DNA from: an uncultured Chitinophaga sp.
GTDB taxonomy: Bacteria; Bacteroidota; Bacteroidia; Chitinophagales; Chitinophagaceae
Direction: 5' to 3'
DNA: 64,000 bases
NCBI RefSeq assembly: GCF_946479755.1
Contig: NZ_CAMLHC010000016.1
Coordinates: 127,485 to 191,484, forward strand
The position numbers were made by a program, and so were the translations under genes. The notes below the pieces were generated by a model, which was not told the origin of the DNA, made no database searches, and was given only the letters and a program-made list of their open reading frames with translations. Position 1 is the first letter of the stretch, and each line of letters opens with the position of its first letter. Positions 14,952 through 24,600 of this stretch are shown here, piece after piece.

Positions 14952-17810
14952 ATGACTGTCTTAAAATCCCTGTTATCTGTGATGCTGCTGTGCACGACAC
15001 TACAAGTGTCTGCACAGCTTTTTCAACACAAAGCTACCCCCGAAGAATTGTATAAACAGGCCGTACAGGAAGCACGGCAGCAGCACTACAACAAGGCCAT
15101 TGAGCTATCGCAGCAGGCGTTGGCCGTGCAGCCCGATTTTATTGACCAGCAGTTATTGCTGGGTAAGCTGTATCTGCAAACCCGGCAATACGACAATGCC
15201 CGTAAATATATCCGGCAGGTGCTGGCAAAGAATCCGCGGTACCGTGATGCTTATAGTTACGCCATCAACGCAGAGCTGTCTACCGGCCGGCATGAGGAAG
15301 CGTTACGATACACCGAGCAGGCGCTGAACTATTTCCCTGGCAGCAGGGAGCTGATGCTGAAAAAGCTCAGTATCCTGGATGCGCAGCACAAAATCATGCA
15401 GGCGGATAACTATGCCGGTTCTCTCTTTGCAAGGTATCCTACGGATACGACCATACGCAAAGCATATATAGAGCATCACCTGATCAGCGGCCGTTACTAT
15501 AAGCAGACCGGCAATACCAATATGGCGCGCAGGAGTTTTGACAAAGCGCTGGAGGCCGATCCATTAAACGGCGAGGCCAAAGAGGGAGGTCTGGCTGCGG
15601 ATCTGAAAGGCAGTCGCTATGCCAGTGCGCTGGAGCAGGTCAATAGCGAGTTATCTTCCCATCCGGACTCCTATCAGTTACTGATGCGTAAGCTTGGCAT
15701 CCTGCAGGATATGCACGCGTACACCGATGCGTTGTCGGTATTACAGGAGGTGTTGCGCAAACATCCCGGCGACAGTAAAGCCAGATCGATGGAGAGCACC
15801 TTGCGTATGGAAGCGGCGCAATATTATACGAATGCCGATCCCTATTCGTTGTATCAGTCGGTATATGAGAGAAGCCGCAGCCGGGAAGCGCTGGACAAGC
15901 TGATAGGGCACAGTATGGCGCGGGGTGCGCGGCAGGAGGCGCTGGACTGGATCAACCAGGGTTTGCGCAGCAGTCCCAATGACCATCGTTTGCTCAGTTT
16001 GAAGACCGATATGCTGGAGGAAGACAAAAAATACAGCGCTGCCGCCGAGCTGGCCACGAGGCTTTATCAGCAGGCGCCCAGTCCGCAGTTAAAGGAGCGG
16101 CTGACCGGGCTGCAGCTGAACAGCGGCCGTGACTTTCTGGCCGACCAGCAGTACGATCAGGCGTTGACTGCGCTGGAAGCCGCGCGTAAGCTCAGTCCGG
16201 ACAACACTGCCGTGCTCGATCTGCTGGCCAATGCTTATCTCTCGCAGAAAGACAGCAGTGCCGCGTTGAACATCCTTAGTCAGGCGCTGACTTTTGAGCC
16301 CAACAATGAGCGGTTGAAACTGAAGAAGTCTGGCTTGCTGGCCAGCAGCGGCCGTCATGAAGAAGCTGCTGGTATTCTGAATGAGCTGGCCGCCCGCAAT
16401 CCTGATGATCCGCGTTACAAAGCCGGTCTGGCTGATATCCGGATGTCCAATGCCCGGGGGCTGATGCAGTCGGAGGATTATGACCCTGCCAAACAGCAGC
16501 TGGAGCAGGTGCTGAACCTGGAGCCGTCCAACAGGGATGCGCTGCATTATATGATCAATCTGCAAAGTGCCACCGGTCATCTGAGCCGTGCGTTGATTTA
16601 CTGTGACAAGGCTTTGCAGTTTTATCCCGATGACCGGGAGCTGTTGCTGAAGAAGTCTTCCGTGCTGTACGATATGAAAGACTATGCCGGATCTGCTGCT
16701 ATTACGCAGCGCCTGATGGCCAAATATCCCTATACCGTTAAATACAAAAGTGCTTTCATCGCCAGCCAGATGGCCGCCGGGCATGCCTGTCAGCTGCGGC
16801 AGCGGCCTGACAGCGCGTTGATAGCATACAACAGTGTGCTGGCCGTAGACCCGAAAGATTCGCTGGCGTTGTTGTATTGCATCAATATCAACAATCAGCG
16901 GCAGGACTATGATATTGCGCTGGCTTATGCCGGCGAGGGATTGCATTATTACCCGGGCAATGAGCGCTTTCTGTTAAAAAGGGCGATTACCCTGGAGAAC
17001 AAAAAAGATTACGCAGCTGCGGCGGCGGCCATGGACTCCGTGGTACAGCTCGATCCCAGTGCGGCCAACAGGGATTACCTGTACCTGCTGGAAGGGAGGA
17101 CGCTCAAAAATCAGTTTGCTTTGTACTACCTGAATTCGTCGTATGATTTTTCTGATAATAAGTACAACATTGCGACTGTAGAGTACCGGCGTTATTTCAG
17201 AAGAGGGTCTTATGCGTTGCGGCTTAATTATGCCGGGCGGCAAACGGGTAACGGGATACAAGGTGAGGCGGAGCTGTATTACACGCATCATTCCTCGTTG
17301 TATTCCTATGGTCTGCTGGCTTATTCCAACTATGTTGTTTTTCCTAAGGTGCGGGTGGCCTATTCTATTTTCAAAACATTTCATAACCAGATAGAAGTTG
17401 AGCTGGGTGGGCGTTACCTGAATCTCGACAGTACGAACAGTCTTACCGGTGTTACTTCTGTTGCGCGGCCGTTCGGTGATTTCTGGGTGAATCTGCGGGC
17501 TTATTTTATCAGTGAGTCGTCCGATTTTTATACCGCTTTCAACCTGACGACGCGGTATTATATGAACAACCGACAGGATTTTGTGACGCTGATAGCTGGT
17601 ATCGGTACATCTCCCGATGACCGCAGCCGGTTGATCCGTTTTCCTGAGTTGTCTGGTTTGCTGACCCACAGTGTGGGCACCGGTTACCAGAAGGTGATCA
17701 GGTGCAGGACTACGGTAGGGCTTTTTGGTACGTGGATTAATCAGAAGATCACGAATACAGATTACCAGAATCAGTATGATATTTACCTGGTGTTCCAGCG
17801 GAAGTTTTGA
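14952..17810 (+). CDS. TPR protein with C-terminal YaiO-like outer-membrane barrel
   Basis: 952 residues with a signal peptide ending near VSAQL. About 30-700 is a long array of tetratricopeptide repeats (for example NKAIELSQQALAVQPD, GRHEEALRYTEQALNYFPG, DYAAAAAAMDSVVQLDPS). From about residue 718 (NQFALYYLNSSYDFS) alternating aromatic beta strands form a barrel ending in YLVFQRKF, resembling the YaiO family. A periplasmic TPR superhelix joined to an outer-membrane barrel is the plan of PgaA, BcsC and PelB/AlgE-AlgK exporters. Next to two GT2 synthases it should carry the polymer across the periplasm and outer membrane. In E. coli yaiO is likewise next to a GT2 gene, yaiP. Confidence 0.85.
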   Translation: MTVLKSLLSVMLLCTTLQVSAQLFQHKATPEELYKQAVQEARQQHYNKAIELSQQALAVQPDFIDQQLLLGKLYLQTRQYDNARKYIRQVLAKNPRYRDAYSYAINAELSTGRHEEALRYTEQALNYFPGSRELMLKKLSILDAQHKIMQADNYAGSLFARYPTDTTIRKAYIEHHLISGRYYKQTGNTNMARRSFDKALEADPLNGEAKEGGLAADLKGSRYASALEQVNSELSSHPDSYQLLMRKLGILQDMHAYTDALSVLQEVLRKHPGDSKARSMESTLRMEAAQYYTNADPYSLYQSVYERSRSREALDKLIGHSMARGARQEALDWINQGLRSSPNDHRLLSLKTDMLEEDKKYSAAAELATRLYQQAPSPQLKERLTGLQLNSGRDFLADQQYDQALTALEAARKLSPDNTAVLDLLANAYLSQKDSSAALNILSQALTFEPNNERLKLKKSGLLASSGRHEEAAGILNELAARNPDDPRYKAGLADIRMSNARGLMQSEDYDPAKQQLEQVLNLEPSNRDALHYMINLQSATGHLSRALIYCDKALQFYPDDRELLLKKSSVLYDMKDYAGSAAITQRLMAKYPYTVKYKSAFIASQMAAGHACQLRQRPDSALIAYNSVLAVDPKDSLALLYCININNQRQDYDIALAYAGEGLHYYPGNERFLLKRAITLENKKDYAAAAAAMDSVVQLDPSAANRDYLYLLEGRTLKNQFALYYLNSSYDFSDNKYNIATVEYRRYFRRGSYALRLNYAGRQTGNGIQGEAELYYTHHSSLYSYGLLAYSNYVVFPKVRVAYSIFKTFHNQIEVELGGRYLNLDSTNSLTGVTSVARPFGDFWVNLRAYFISESSDFYTAFNLTTRYYMNNRQDFVTLIAGIGTSPDDRSRLIRFPELSGLLTHSVGTGYQKVIRCRTTVGLFGTWINQKITNTDYQNQYDIYLVFQRKF

Positions 17811-17902
17811 CGAACCTTCTGGCCGACAGATTTTTAAACTACTTATTCATTAAATAAAAAACATACTCATAATATATTTAAAAATATCACTTTATATTGA
17901 TT

Positions 17903-17917
17903 TGACTATTTTAGTCA
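17903..17917. promoter_or_regulatory. Inverted repeat TGACTA-TTT-TAGTCA upstream of tetR
   Basis: Perfect 6-base arms separated by TTT, about 20 bases upstream of the -33 box of the tetR promoter. Size and symmetry suit a TetR-family operator. It differs from the three TAAAC-N3-GTTCA sites nearby, so two kinds of control site may exist here. Confidence 0.5.
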
Positions 17918-17936
17918 GATAAATTCTGTATTTCAA

Positions 17937-17967
17937 TTTGGAAAATAAACACCGTTCAGTATATTTG
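17937..17967 (+). promoter_or_regulatory. tetR promoter (TTTG-N19-TATATTTG) with internal operator
   Basis: TTTG at 17937-17940, a 19-base spacer, then TATATTTG at 17960-17967: a full Bacteroidota sigma-ABfr-type promoter. In the spacer, 17946-17958 reads TAAAC-ACC-GTTCA, an imperfect inverted repeat that recurs at 18794-18806 and 18860-18872. A repressor bound between the -33 and -7 boxes would block transcription, so autoregulation by the adjacent TetR protein is likely. Confidence 0.7.
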
Positions 17968-17985
17968 CAGCGTAAACAATCCAAC

Positions 17986-18600
17986 ATGGGCATTGCAGAA
18001 AGAAAAGAGCGTGAGCGGGCAGATATGCGCAGGCGCATTGTGGACGCAGCGATCAAAATGTTTGTGGAAGAGGGTTACGAGAAGGTATCTATCCGGAACA
18101 TTGCGGACAGGATAGAATACAGCCCTGCCACTATTTACCTGTATTACAAAGACAAAGACGAGCTGTTATACGACGTTCAGAAAGAGGCCTTCCTCACACT
18201 GGCGGACCATTTTGCGCGCAACCTGACGGCCGCAGATCCGCTGGAGCGGCTGGAGCAGCTGGCATGGGCGTACGTCGGTTTTTACCGCGAAAATCCGGAG
18301 CTGTATGACCTTATGTTTATTATCAAGGCGCCGATGAATGCCGAGCATGAGAAAGAGAAATGGGAGAATGGCGACCGTGCATATGACGCGTTGTATAACC
18401 TGGTAGCAGAGTGTGTGAAAGCGGAAAAGATACGTTTCAAGGATGCTACCGTTGCCGCGATGTCTATCTGGGCTTTTGCCCACGGCCTGATTGCCCTGGA
18501 CCTCCGTTCCCGGCTGAAGGTATGCAAGCTGCATGACAACGAGCTGAATGTCGGTATTGATGACTCGATCAGAGCGTATTTAGAGGTGATCAAGTGTTGA
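17986..18600 (+). CDS. TetR/AcrR-family repressor of the efflux operon
   Basis: 204 residues from ATG 17986 (MGIAERKERERADMRRR). An earlier in-frame start at 17938 would lie in the promoter, so it is rejected. N-terminal TetR helix-turn-helix at about 15-65 (IVDAAIKMFVEEGYEKVSIRNIADRIEYSPATIYLYYKDKDELL split by the usual turn). The C-terminal ligand and dimer domain (about 75-204) resembles WHG-type regulators. It is upstream of and co-directional with a complete RND efflux operon, the classic arrangement for a drug-responsive local repressor. Three shared operator-like sites support control of both itself and the efflux genes. Confidence 0.88.
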   Translation: MGIAERKERERADMRRRIVDAAIKMFVEEGYEKVSIRNIADRIEYSPATIYLYYKDKDELLYDVQKEAFLTLADHFARNLTAADPLERLEQLAWAYVGFYRENPELYDLMFIIKAPMNAEHEKEKWENGDRAYDALYNLVAECVKAEKIRFKDATVAAMSIWAFAHGLIALDLRSRLKVCKLHDNELNVGIDDSIRAYLEVIKC

Positions 18601-18681
18601 GGCAAGAGAAGAAGTGTTGATGGGAACACGTGCTGAGGTAAGCGAAGAAGCGCTGTGGTAAAGGAGACTGCTGAGGCAAGC

Positions 18682-18738
18682 AAGATTGAGGCGAGGAAAC
18701 AAGATTGAGGCGAGGAAACAAGCTTGAGACGAGGAAAG
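18682..18738. repeat. Three tandem 19-bp repeats
   Basis: The unit AAGATTGAGGCGAGGAAAC occurs at 18682-18700 and 18701-18719, with a third diverged copy at 18720-18738. Weaker GAGGCAAG-type echoes extend back to about 18600. The array lies between the tetR stop and its terminator. Slippage or a purine-rich transcript element are possible; no function is evident. Confidence 0.75.
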
Positions 18739-18760
18739 AGGAACAAAAGCATATTACAAC

Positions 18761-18780
18761 AAAGGCCCATGGGCCTTTTT
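18761..18780 (+). terminator. Intrinsic terminator after tetR
   Basis: AAAGGCCCATGGGCCTTT is a perfect 18-base palindrome followed by more T residues. It should stop tetR transcripts before the efflux operon, so the operon needs its own promoter. Confidence 0.7.
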
Positions 18781-18793
18781 AAAACACCAGTAT

Positions 18794-18806
18794 TAAACAC
18801 TGTTCA
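18794..18806. promoter_or_regulatory. Second operator-like site TAAAC-ACT-GTTCA
   Basis: Differs by one base from the sites at 17946 and 18860. It is followed two bases on by TATATAAA, similar to but weaker than the -7 box that follows the first copy in the same phase. It probably marks the efflux operon promoter. Confidence 0.6.
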
Positions 18807-18828
18807 GTATATAAACATTGACAATCAC

Positions 18829-18849
18829 AGCCCTCGGGGCTTATTTTTT
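18829..18849 (+). terminator. Leader terminator/attenuator before the efflux genes
   Basis: AGCCC-TCG-GGGCT (18829-18841) is a 5-bp stem with a 3-base loop followed by ATTTTTTTT. It sits between the second operator-like site and the first efflux gene, so transcripts starting near 18815 would have to read through it. That allows attenuation control on top of repression. Confidence 0.55.
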
Positions 18850-18859
18850 TCAAGACAAA

Positions 18860-18872
18860 TAAACACCGTTCA
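18860..18872. promoter_or_regulatory. Third operator-like site TAAAC-ACC-GTTCA
   Basis: Identical to the site in the tetR promoter and ending two bases before ATG 18875 of the outer-membrane efflux gene. No -7 element follows it, so it could act as a roadblock or as an auxiliary binding site. Confidence 0.6.
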
Positions 18873-18874
18873 TT

Positions 18875-20572
18875 ATGTCAACAATCATCACAAAAGGAGC
18901 AATGTTAATACCGTTGCTGGCAGCGGGGTTCAGTGTGATGGCCCAATACACGGGAAAGACCATTCCGTCAAAAGATGCGCCGGCGATCGCAGCTGGCGTA
19001 CTACGCCACACGCCGTCCGGCGTCGTGACCGCCCGATATATAACCCCCAAAAGTACACACAGCGCCGTGCCCCAGGCCGACACTCAGCAGGTCAACACGC
19101 AGCGAAATGATTATGCGCAGCGGAATGAGGCGCAACGAAGCAACATGCGCCCTAACGACTCCCTGCAGAACGGTACGGCACTAAATAACGTACAGCAAAA
19201 TGACGTGCAATCAGCCGGGCAACGCGATGGCAATCCTCTCGCACCGTCCCTCAACACGCGGTATAGTCAGGGCGCCAACCAACTAGACGACTATATCCAA
19301 CAGGCATTTACGAACAACAAAGGATTGAAGGACCAGCGCTTTCAGCTGGACAAATCCCTTGCGGCGCTACAGGAAGCCCGGAGCCTCTTTGGGCCGAATG
19401 TAACATTCCTCGGCAGCTATACCAAGGCTGGCGGCGGCCGGACCATCGATATGCCCATTGGCGATCTGCTGAATCCTGTGTACTCCAGTCTCAACCAATT
19501 GACCAACAGTCACCAGTTTCCACAGGTAGACAACGTCTCCGTATTGCTGAACCCGGACAACTTCTTTGACGCGAAGTTCAGGACCAGCCTCCCTTTGATC
19601 AATGCGGAAATCTATTACAACCAGAAGATCAAAAAGGAACAGCTGACCCGGCAGCAGGCAGCGCTGAACGTATATAAGCGGCAACTGGTGCAGGATATCA
19701 AAACCGCCTACTTCCAGTATTATCAGGCGTCACAGGCCGTGGCTATTTACCGCAACGCGCTGTCACTCATACAGGAGAGTATCCGGATCAACGAGAGCAT
19801 GGTGCGTAACGGCGTTCGCAACAACACCGCCTTGTACCGCTCACAGACTGAAAAAGAGAAAACGGATGCTTCCATCAGCAAAGCGCTGAACGAACAACAA
19901 AATGCCCGGGCGTATTTCAACTTCCTGCTTAACCGTGACCTGCATACAGACATCGCGCTGGATAGTAACCTGCTGGCCCACCTACCACCGGCCATTACTG
20001 CCGATGGCAGCATCAGCGGCCGGGAAGAGCTGCAGCAATACAAAAGCGCAGCTACCGCGTACCGGTTGAACGAAAAGTTACAGAAAGCCTATCTCATTCC
20101 CCGCCTCAGTACTTTCCTCGATCTCGGCAACCAGTCTATGGGCCTCCATTTCGATGACAAATCCCGCTATTATCTTTTTGGTGTCAACCTCGAATGGACT
20201 TTGTTTGGCGCGCAAAAGTACAAACACCGCATCCGGCAAGCCACGCTGGACGTACAGGCCATCGAGAACGCCACTGCGCAAACGACTGATGCACTGCAGC
20301 TGCAGTTATACCAGGCGGGAAATAACTACCGCACCGCGCTGCGCAACCTGGTCACCGCAGAAAGTCAGTTGTCCTTTGCACAACGCTACTACCGCGATCA
20401 GTTGAAAGTGTACAAGGAGGGCCAGTTACTATACATCGAACTGGTAGATGCACAAAACCAGCTCACGCAGGCCCAGCTGCAAATGGCCGTATCACAGGCG
20501 GCAGTGCAAACTGCATATGCCGGCGTGGAACGGGCCCAGGCCTCTTACAATATTGAATCCGTACAACTATAA
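18875..20572 (+). CDS. TolC-family outer-membrane efflux protein
   Basis: 565 residues with a signal peptide (cleavage near MAQYTG). Residues about 60-125 form an unusual Gln/Asn-rich low-complexity stretch (QQVNTQRNDYAQRNEAQRSN and on) not typical of TolC proteins. From about 135 two outer-membrane efflux repeats follow: DDYIQQAFTNNKGLKDQRFQ, QLVQDIKTAYFQYYQA and LVDAQNQLTQAQLQMAVSQ are helical-barrel segments. It forms the outer-membrane channel of the tripartite RND pump encoded by the next two genes, which lie 10 and 11 bases apart. The order OMP-adaptor-pump is common in Bacteroidota. Confidence 0.9.
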   Translation: MSTIITKGAMLIPLLAAGFSVMAQYTGKTIPSKDAPAIAAGVLRHTPSGVVTARYITPKSTHSAVPQADTQQVNTQRNDYAQRNEAQRSNMRPNDSLQNGTALNNVQQNDVQSAGQRDGNPLAPSLNTRYSQGANQLDDYIQQAFTNNKGLKDQRFQLDKSLAALQEARSLFGPNVTFLGSYTKAGGGRTIDMPIGDLLNPVYSSLNQLTNSHQFPQVDNVSVLLNPDNFFDAKFRTSLPLINAEIYYNQKIKKEQLTRQQAALNVYKRQLVQDIKTAYFQYYQASQAVAIYRNALSLIQESIRINESMVRNGVRNNTALYRSQTEKEKTDASISKALNEQQNARAYFNFLLNRDLHTDIALDSNLLAHLPPAITADGSISGREELQQYKSAATAYRLNEKLQKAYLIPRLSTFLDLGNQSMGLHFDDKSRYYLFGVNLEWTLFGAQKYKHRIRQATLDVQAIENATAQTTDALQLQLYQAGNNYRTALRNLVTAESQLSFAQRYYRDQLKVYKEGQLLYIELVDAQNQLTQAQLQMAVSQAAVQTAYAGVERAQASYNIESVQL

Positions 20573-20582
20573 AAATACTTCC

Positions 20583-21632
20583 ATGAAAAATAGTTTTCTT
20601 CTGCTTCCGCTCTCCCTGCTGCTTTTTGCCTGCGGCAATAAAAAGCCCGCTGCCGGCAACGCAGACAGCACCGATGTGATCCCGGTAAAAGTGATGCCGC
20701 TGGAAAAAAGTGGCAGCACTCTGTCTATCCGCGCCTCCGGCCAGTTCACCACTGATGATGAAGTCAACCTCTCTTTCAAAACCAACGGCATCATTCATAA
20801 TATCCTCGTCAAAGAGGGGGATGCCGTTCACAACGGGCAACTGCTGGCCACCCTCAACATGACGGAGATCGACGCACAGGTACAGCAGGCGCAGCTGGGA
20901 TTTGAGAAAGCGCAGCGTGACTACCAGCGTACGCTCAACCTGCATAATGACAGCGTGGCTACGCTGGAACAACTGCAGAACAGCAAAACAGCGCTGGACA
21001 TTGCCCGGCAACAGCTCAGCTCCGCACAGTTCAACAGAAGTTATTCCGCCATCCGCGCCACGCAGGACGGCTATGTTCTCCGTAAACTCGCCAACCCCGG
21101 TCAGTTTGTATCCGCCGGCACCTCCGTCTTACAGATCAATGGCGCCCGCAATGCGCATTGGCTGCTCCGTATAGGCGTTACCGACAGAGAGTGGGCACAG
21201 GTCAGCACCGGCGACAAAGCGACCGTTGAGACCCCTTCCCTGCCGGGCGAAACCTTCGCCGGTACCGTTACACGCAAATCCGAAGGCATTGACGCCGCCA
21301 GCGGCACCTTTGTGATAGATGTACAACTCAGCGGCAGCAAGCCCGCCGCCATTGCCACCGGTATGTTCGGCAGATGCCACATCACCACGGGCGGCACCGG
21401 CGGCGGCACTGCCTGGAGCATCCCCTATGCAGCCCTGCTCGACGGCAACGGCAACAGCGGCTATGTGTTTGTCACCAATGACAATCAAACCGCACAGCGC
21501 ATCCCCGTTACCATCGCCGGTATGGAGAAAGACCAGGTACTCATCAGCCAGGGTATGGAACAGGCCCGCTCCCTCATCATTTCCGGCAGCGCCTACCTGA
21601 AAGACCAATCCCGCATCCGTATCATCCAATAA
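20583..21632 (+). CDS. RND efflux periplasmic adaptor lipoprotein
   Basis: 349 residues from ATG 20583 (MKNSFLLLPLSLLLFACG). The lipobox LFAC predicts an acylated periplasmic protein; an upstream in-frame ATG would overlap the TolC gene. Standard membrane-fusion layout: barrel-sandwich lipoyl half NGIIHNILVKEGDAVHNGQLLATL, a coiled-coil hairpin (QVQQAQLGFEKAQRDYQRTLNLHNDS), the second lipoyl half (IRATQDGYVLRKLANPGQFV), a beta-barrel domain and a membrane-proximal domain. It links the inner-membrane pump to the TolC-like channel. The alpha hairpin is short, as in HAE1-type adaptors. Confidence 0.92.
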   Translation: MKNSFLLLPLSLLLFACGNKKPAAGNADSTDVIPVKVMPLEKSGSTLSIRASGQFTTDDEVNLSFKTNGIIHNILVKEGDAVHNGQLLATLNMTEIDAQVQQAQLGFEKAQRDYQRTLNLHNDSVATLEQLQNSKTALDIARQQLSSAQFNRSYSAIRATQDGYVLRKLANPGQFVSAGTSVLQINGARNAHWLLRIGVTDREWAQVSTGDKATVETPSLPGETFAGTVTRKSEGIDAASGTFVIDVQLSGSKPAAIATGMFGRCHITTGGTGGGTAWSIPYAALLDGNGNSGYVFVTNDNQTAQRIPVTIAGMEKDQVLISQGMEQARSLIISGSAYLKDQSRIRIIQ

Positions 21633-21643
21633 TCACTACCATT

Positions 21644-24600
21644 ATGAAAATATCCGGTTATGCCGTCAGGAACTACCAGTTCACCCTCGTCATCTTCCTG
21701 ATGATTATTGTGCTCGGCATCACAACCATCCTCAATATGCCCCGCTCCGAAGATCCGGAAATGCAGGCGCCTCAGTTTACCGTAGTGGTCATCTATCCCG
21801 GCACCAGTCCCAAAGACATGGAAGACCTCGTAGTAGACCCGCTTGAAAAAGATATCTACGGCCTCGCGGATATCAAACGCCTGCGCACCGCCATCAGCGA
21901 CGGCGTAGCCGTACTCCGCGTGGAATATAAATACGAATCCAACGTAGACCAGAAATACCAGGAACTCGTCCGGGAAATCAATAATAAAAAAGCTTCCCTC
22001 CCGGCAGACATCTATAGCATAGAGGTTAAAAAACTGGAACCCTCCGATGTAAACGTCTTACAGGTAGCATTGATATCTGAAAATGCTTCGAGAGATAAGT
22101 TGCGATACTATGCCGAAAAATTACAGGAAGACCTGGAAAAAGTTTCCAGCCTCAAAAATGTGAAGATACACGGCCTCCCCGATCAACAAGTAAGGGTAGA
22201 ACTGGAGCTGGACAAAATGGCGCAGCTCCATCTTCCCACCGGTACCGTCATGGCCGCCATCCAGGGCGAGATGGCCAATATACCCGGCGGCAGTATTGAC
22301 GCAGGGGATAAAAGCTTCAATATCAAAACCAGCGGCAACTATAAAAACATCGATGAAATCAGCAACACGATCGTCACCGCCGCCAATGGCAAAAACATCT
22401 TCCTGAAAGATATTGCAAGGGTGTACTACGGTTTTGAAGATGAGAAATATTTTACGCGGCTCAACGGGCATCGCAACGTCAGTGTATCTGCCGCCCAAAA
22501 GGCCGGTGAAAACATCAGTAAAACGCAATTACAATACAAGCCCGTCATCGAACAATTCAAAAAAACACTCCCGGCCAACATCGATATGGTGCAGTATTTC
22601 GACCAGGCAGACGCCGTGAACCACCGGTTGAGCGGGCTGGGCAAAGACTTCCTCATCGCTATTGCGCTCGTGGCGTTTACCCTGTTACCGTTAGGACAGC
22701 GGCCGGCGCTCATTGTAATGATCTCCATTCCGCTATCGCTCTCCATCGGTATCGTACTATTGCAGTTATTCGGCTATAACCTCAATCAGCTCAGCATTGT
22801 AGGGCTCGTGGTGGCCCTCGGCCTCCTGGTAGACGACAGCATTGTGGTCATAGAAAATATTGAGCGATGGATGCTGGAAGGACATTCCAGGATGGAAGCC
22901 ACCCTGAAAGCCACCTCCCAGATAGGCATGGCCGTTATTGGTTGCACCGCCACGCTTATCATTGCTTTTATGCCGCTGGTATTCCTGCCCGAGGGCAGTG
23001 GTGATTTTATCCGCAGCATGCCGCTGGCGGTGATCTTCAGCGTGCTGGCCTCTATGGTCGTTTCGCTGACCATCATCCCCTTCCTTGCCAGCCGGCTGCT
23101 GAAAGCACACACCGGTCATCCGGAAGGGAATATTTTCATGCGCCTGCTGAAAAAACTGATCCATGGCAGCTATGCCAGGCTGCTGGACAAAGCCCTGCAT
23201 CGGCCGGTGCTGACCATCCTCGTGTCCCTGGTGCTCTTCGGCGGTTCCATGGTACTCATGAAAGCGGTTGGCTTTGGCCTCTTCCCTGCTTCCGAAAAGC
23301 CACAGTTCCTGATCAACGTGCTCACGCCTCCCCAGTCCAATCTTGCTTATACCAACAGTATCGTAGAAAAACTGGAGAAAGAACTGAAGCAGGAAAAGAG
23401 CATCCGCTTCATCGCCAGCAATATCGGAAAAGGTAATCCCCGCATCTATTACAACGAAGTACAGGAAAATGAACACAGTGACTACGCGCAGTTGTTTATC
23501 CAGCTGGACCCCAATACCAGTCCGGTCGACAAGATAGCCCTGATAGAAAATCTCCGTAAAAAATGGACGCCTTATCCCGGGGCAAAAGTGGAGGTAAAGA
23601 ATTTTGAACAGGGCCCTCCCATTACCGCCCCTGTGGAGGTGCGGCTCTTTGGCGACAACCTCGACACCTTACGTACGCTGGCCGGGCAGGTGGAAAAAAT
23701 GCTGGAGAAAACGCCGGGCACCATTTATATCAACAATCCTGTCAGCACCTTAAAATCAGATATCCGTGTCAGCATAGACCGCGAGAAAGCGCAACAGCTC
23801 GGTATTCCGACCGTTAACATCGACCGGGCCGTACGTTTAGCCATCGCCGGTATCAATCTGGGCAGGTACAACGATGAAAACGATACGGACTACGACATCG
23901 TCGTTACCAAACAAAAAAGCGGCAAACCCACGATGGACGTATTCAGGGACCTGTACGTCAATAACGCTGCCGGTACCGCCATTCCGCTGTCGCAGGTAGC
24001 CAGCGTAAAATTGGAGACCTCCCCGTTAAGCATCAACCACCAGGAGAAAAACAGGCTGGTGGCGGTGGGCGCCTTTGTGAAAAAAGGATTTCTACCAGAC
24101 CGTGTTATCAACGACGTTATCCGGCAGATGGACCAGCTACAGCTGCCGAAAGGTTACTCTTACGAGATGGGAGGTGAAGTGGAAAGCAGGAACAATTCCT
24201 TCGGCGGTTTTATGAGCATCATCATAGTGACCATCTTCCTGTTCATTGCCGTGCTGGTACTGGAATTCAAGACTTTCAAAAGTACGCTGATCGTATTATC
24301 CGTGATCCCCCTGGGCATTGTGGGCGCTGCCGTAGCACTGTGGCTTACCGGCAATTCGCTTTCCTTTATCGCCATCGTGGGATTGATTGCCCTTGCCGGC
24401 ATTGAAGTGAAAAACACCATTTTGCTGGTAGACTTCACCAACCAGTTACGGGCGCAGGGTAAAACACTGGAAGAAGCGATCCGGGAGGCCGGCGAGATCC
24501 GGTTCCTGCCGATTGTATTAACATCGCTGACCGCCATCGGGGGGCTGATACCCATCGCCATCTCCACCAACCCCATGATTGCGCCGCTGGCCATCGTATT

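Noticed and set aside
18682..18738. CRISPR-like tandem repeats
   Set aside because: Only three directly adjacent 19-base copies without unique spacers and no cas genes; a simple tandem repeat fits better.
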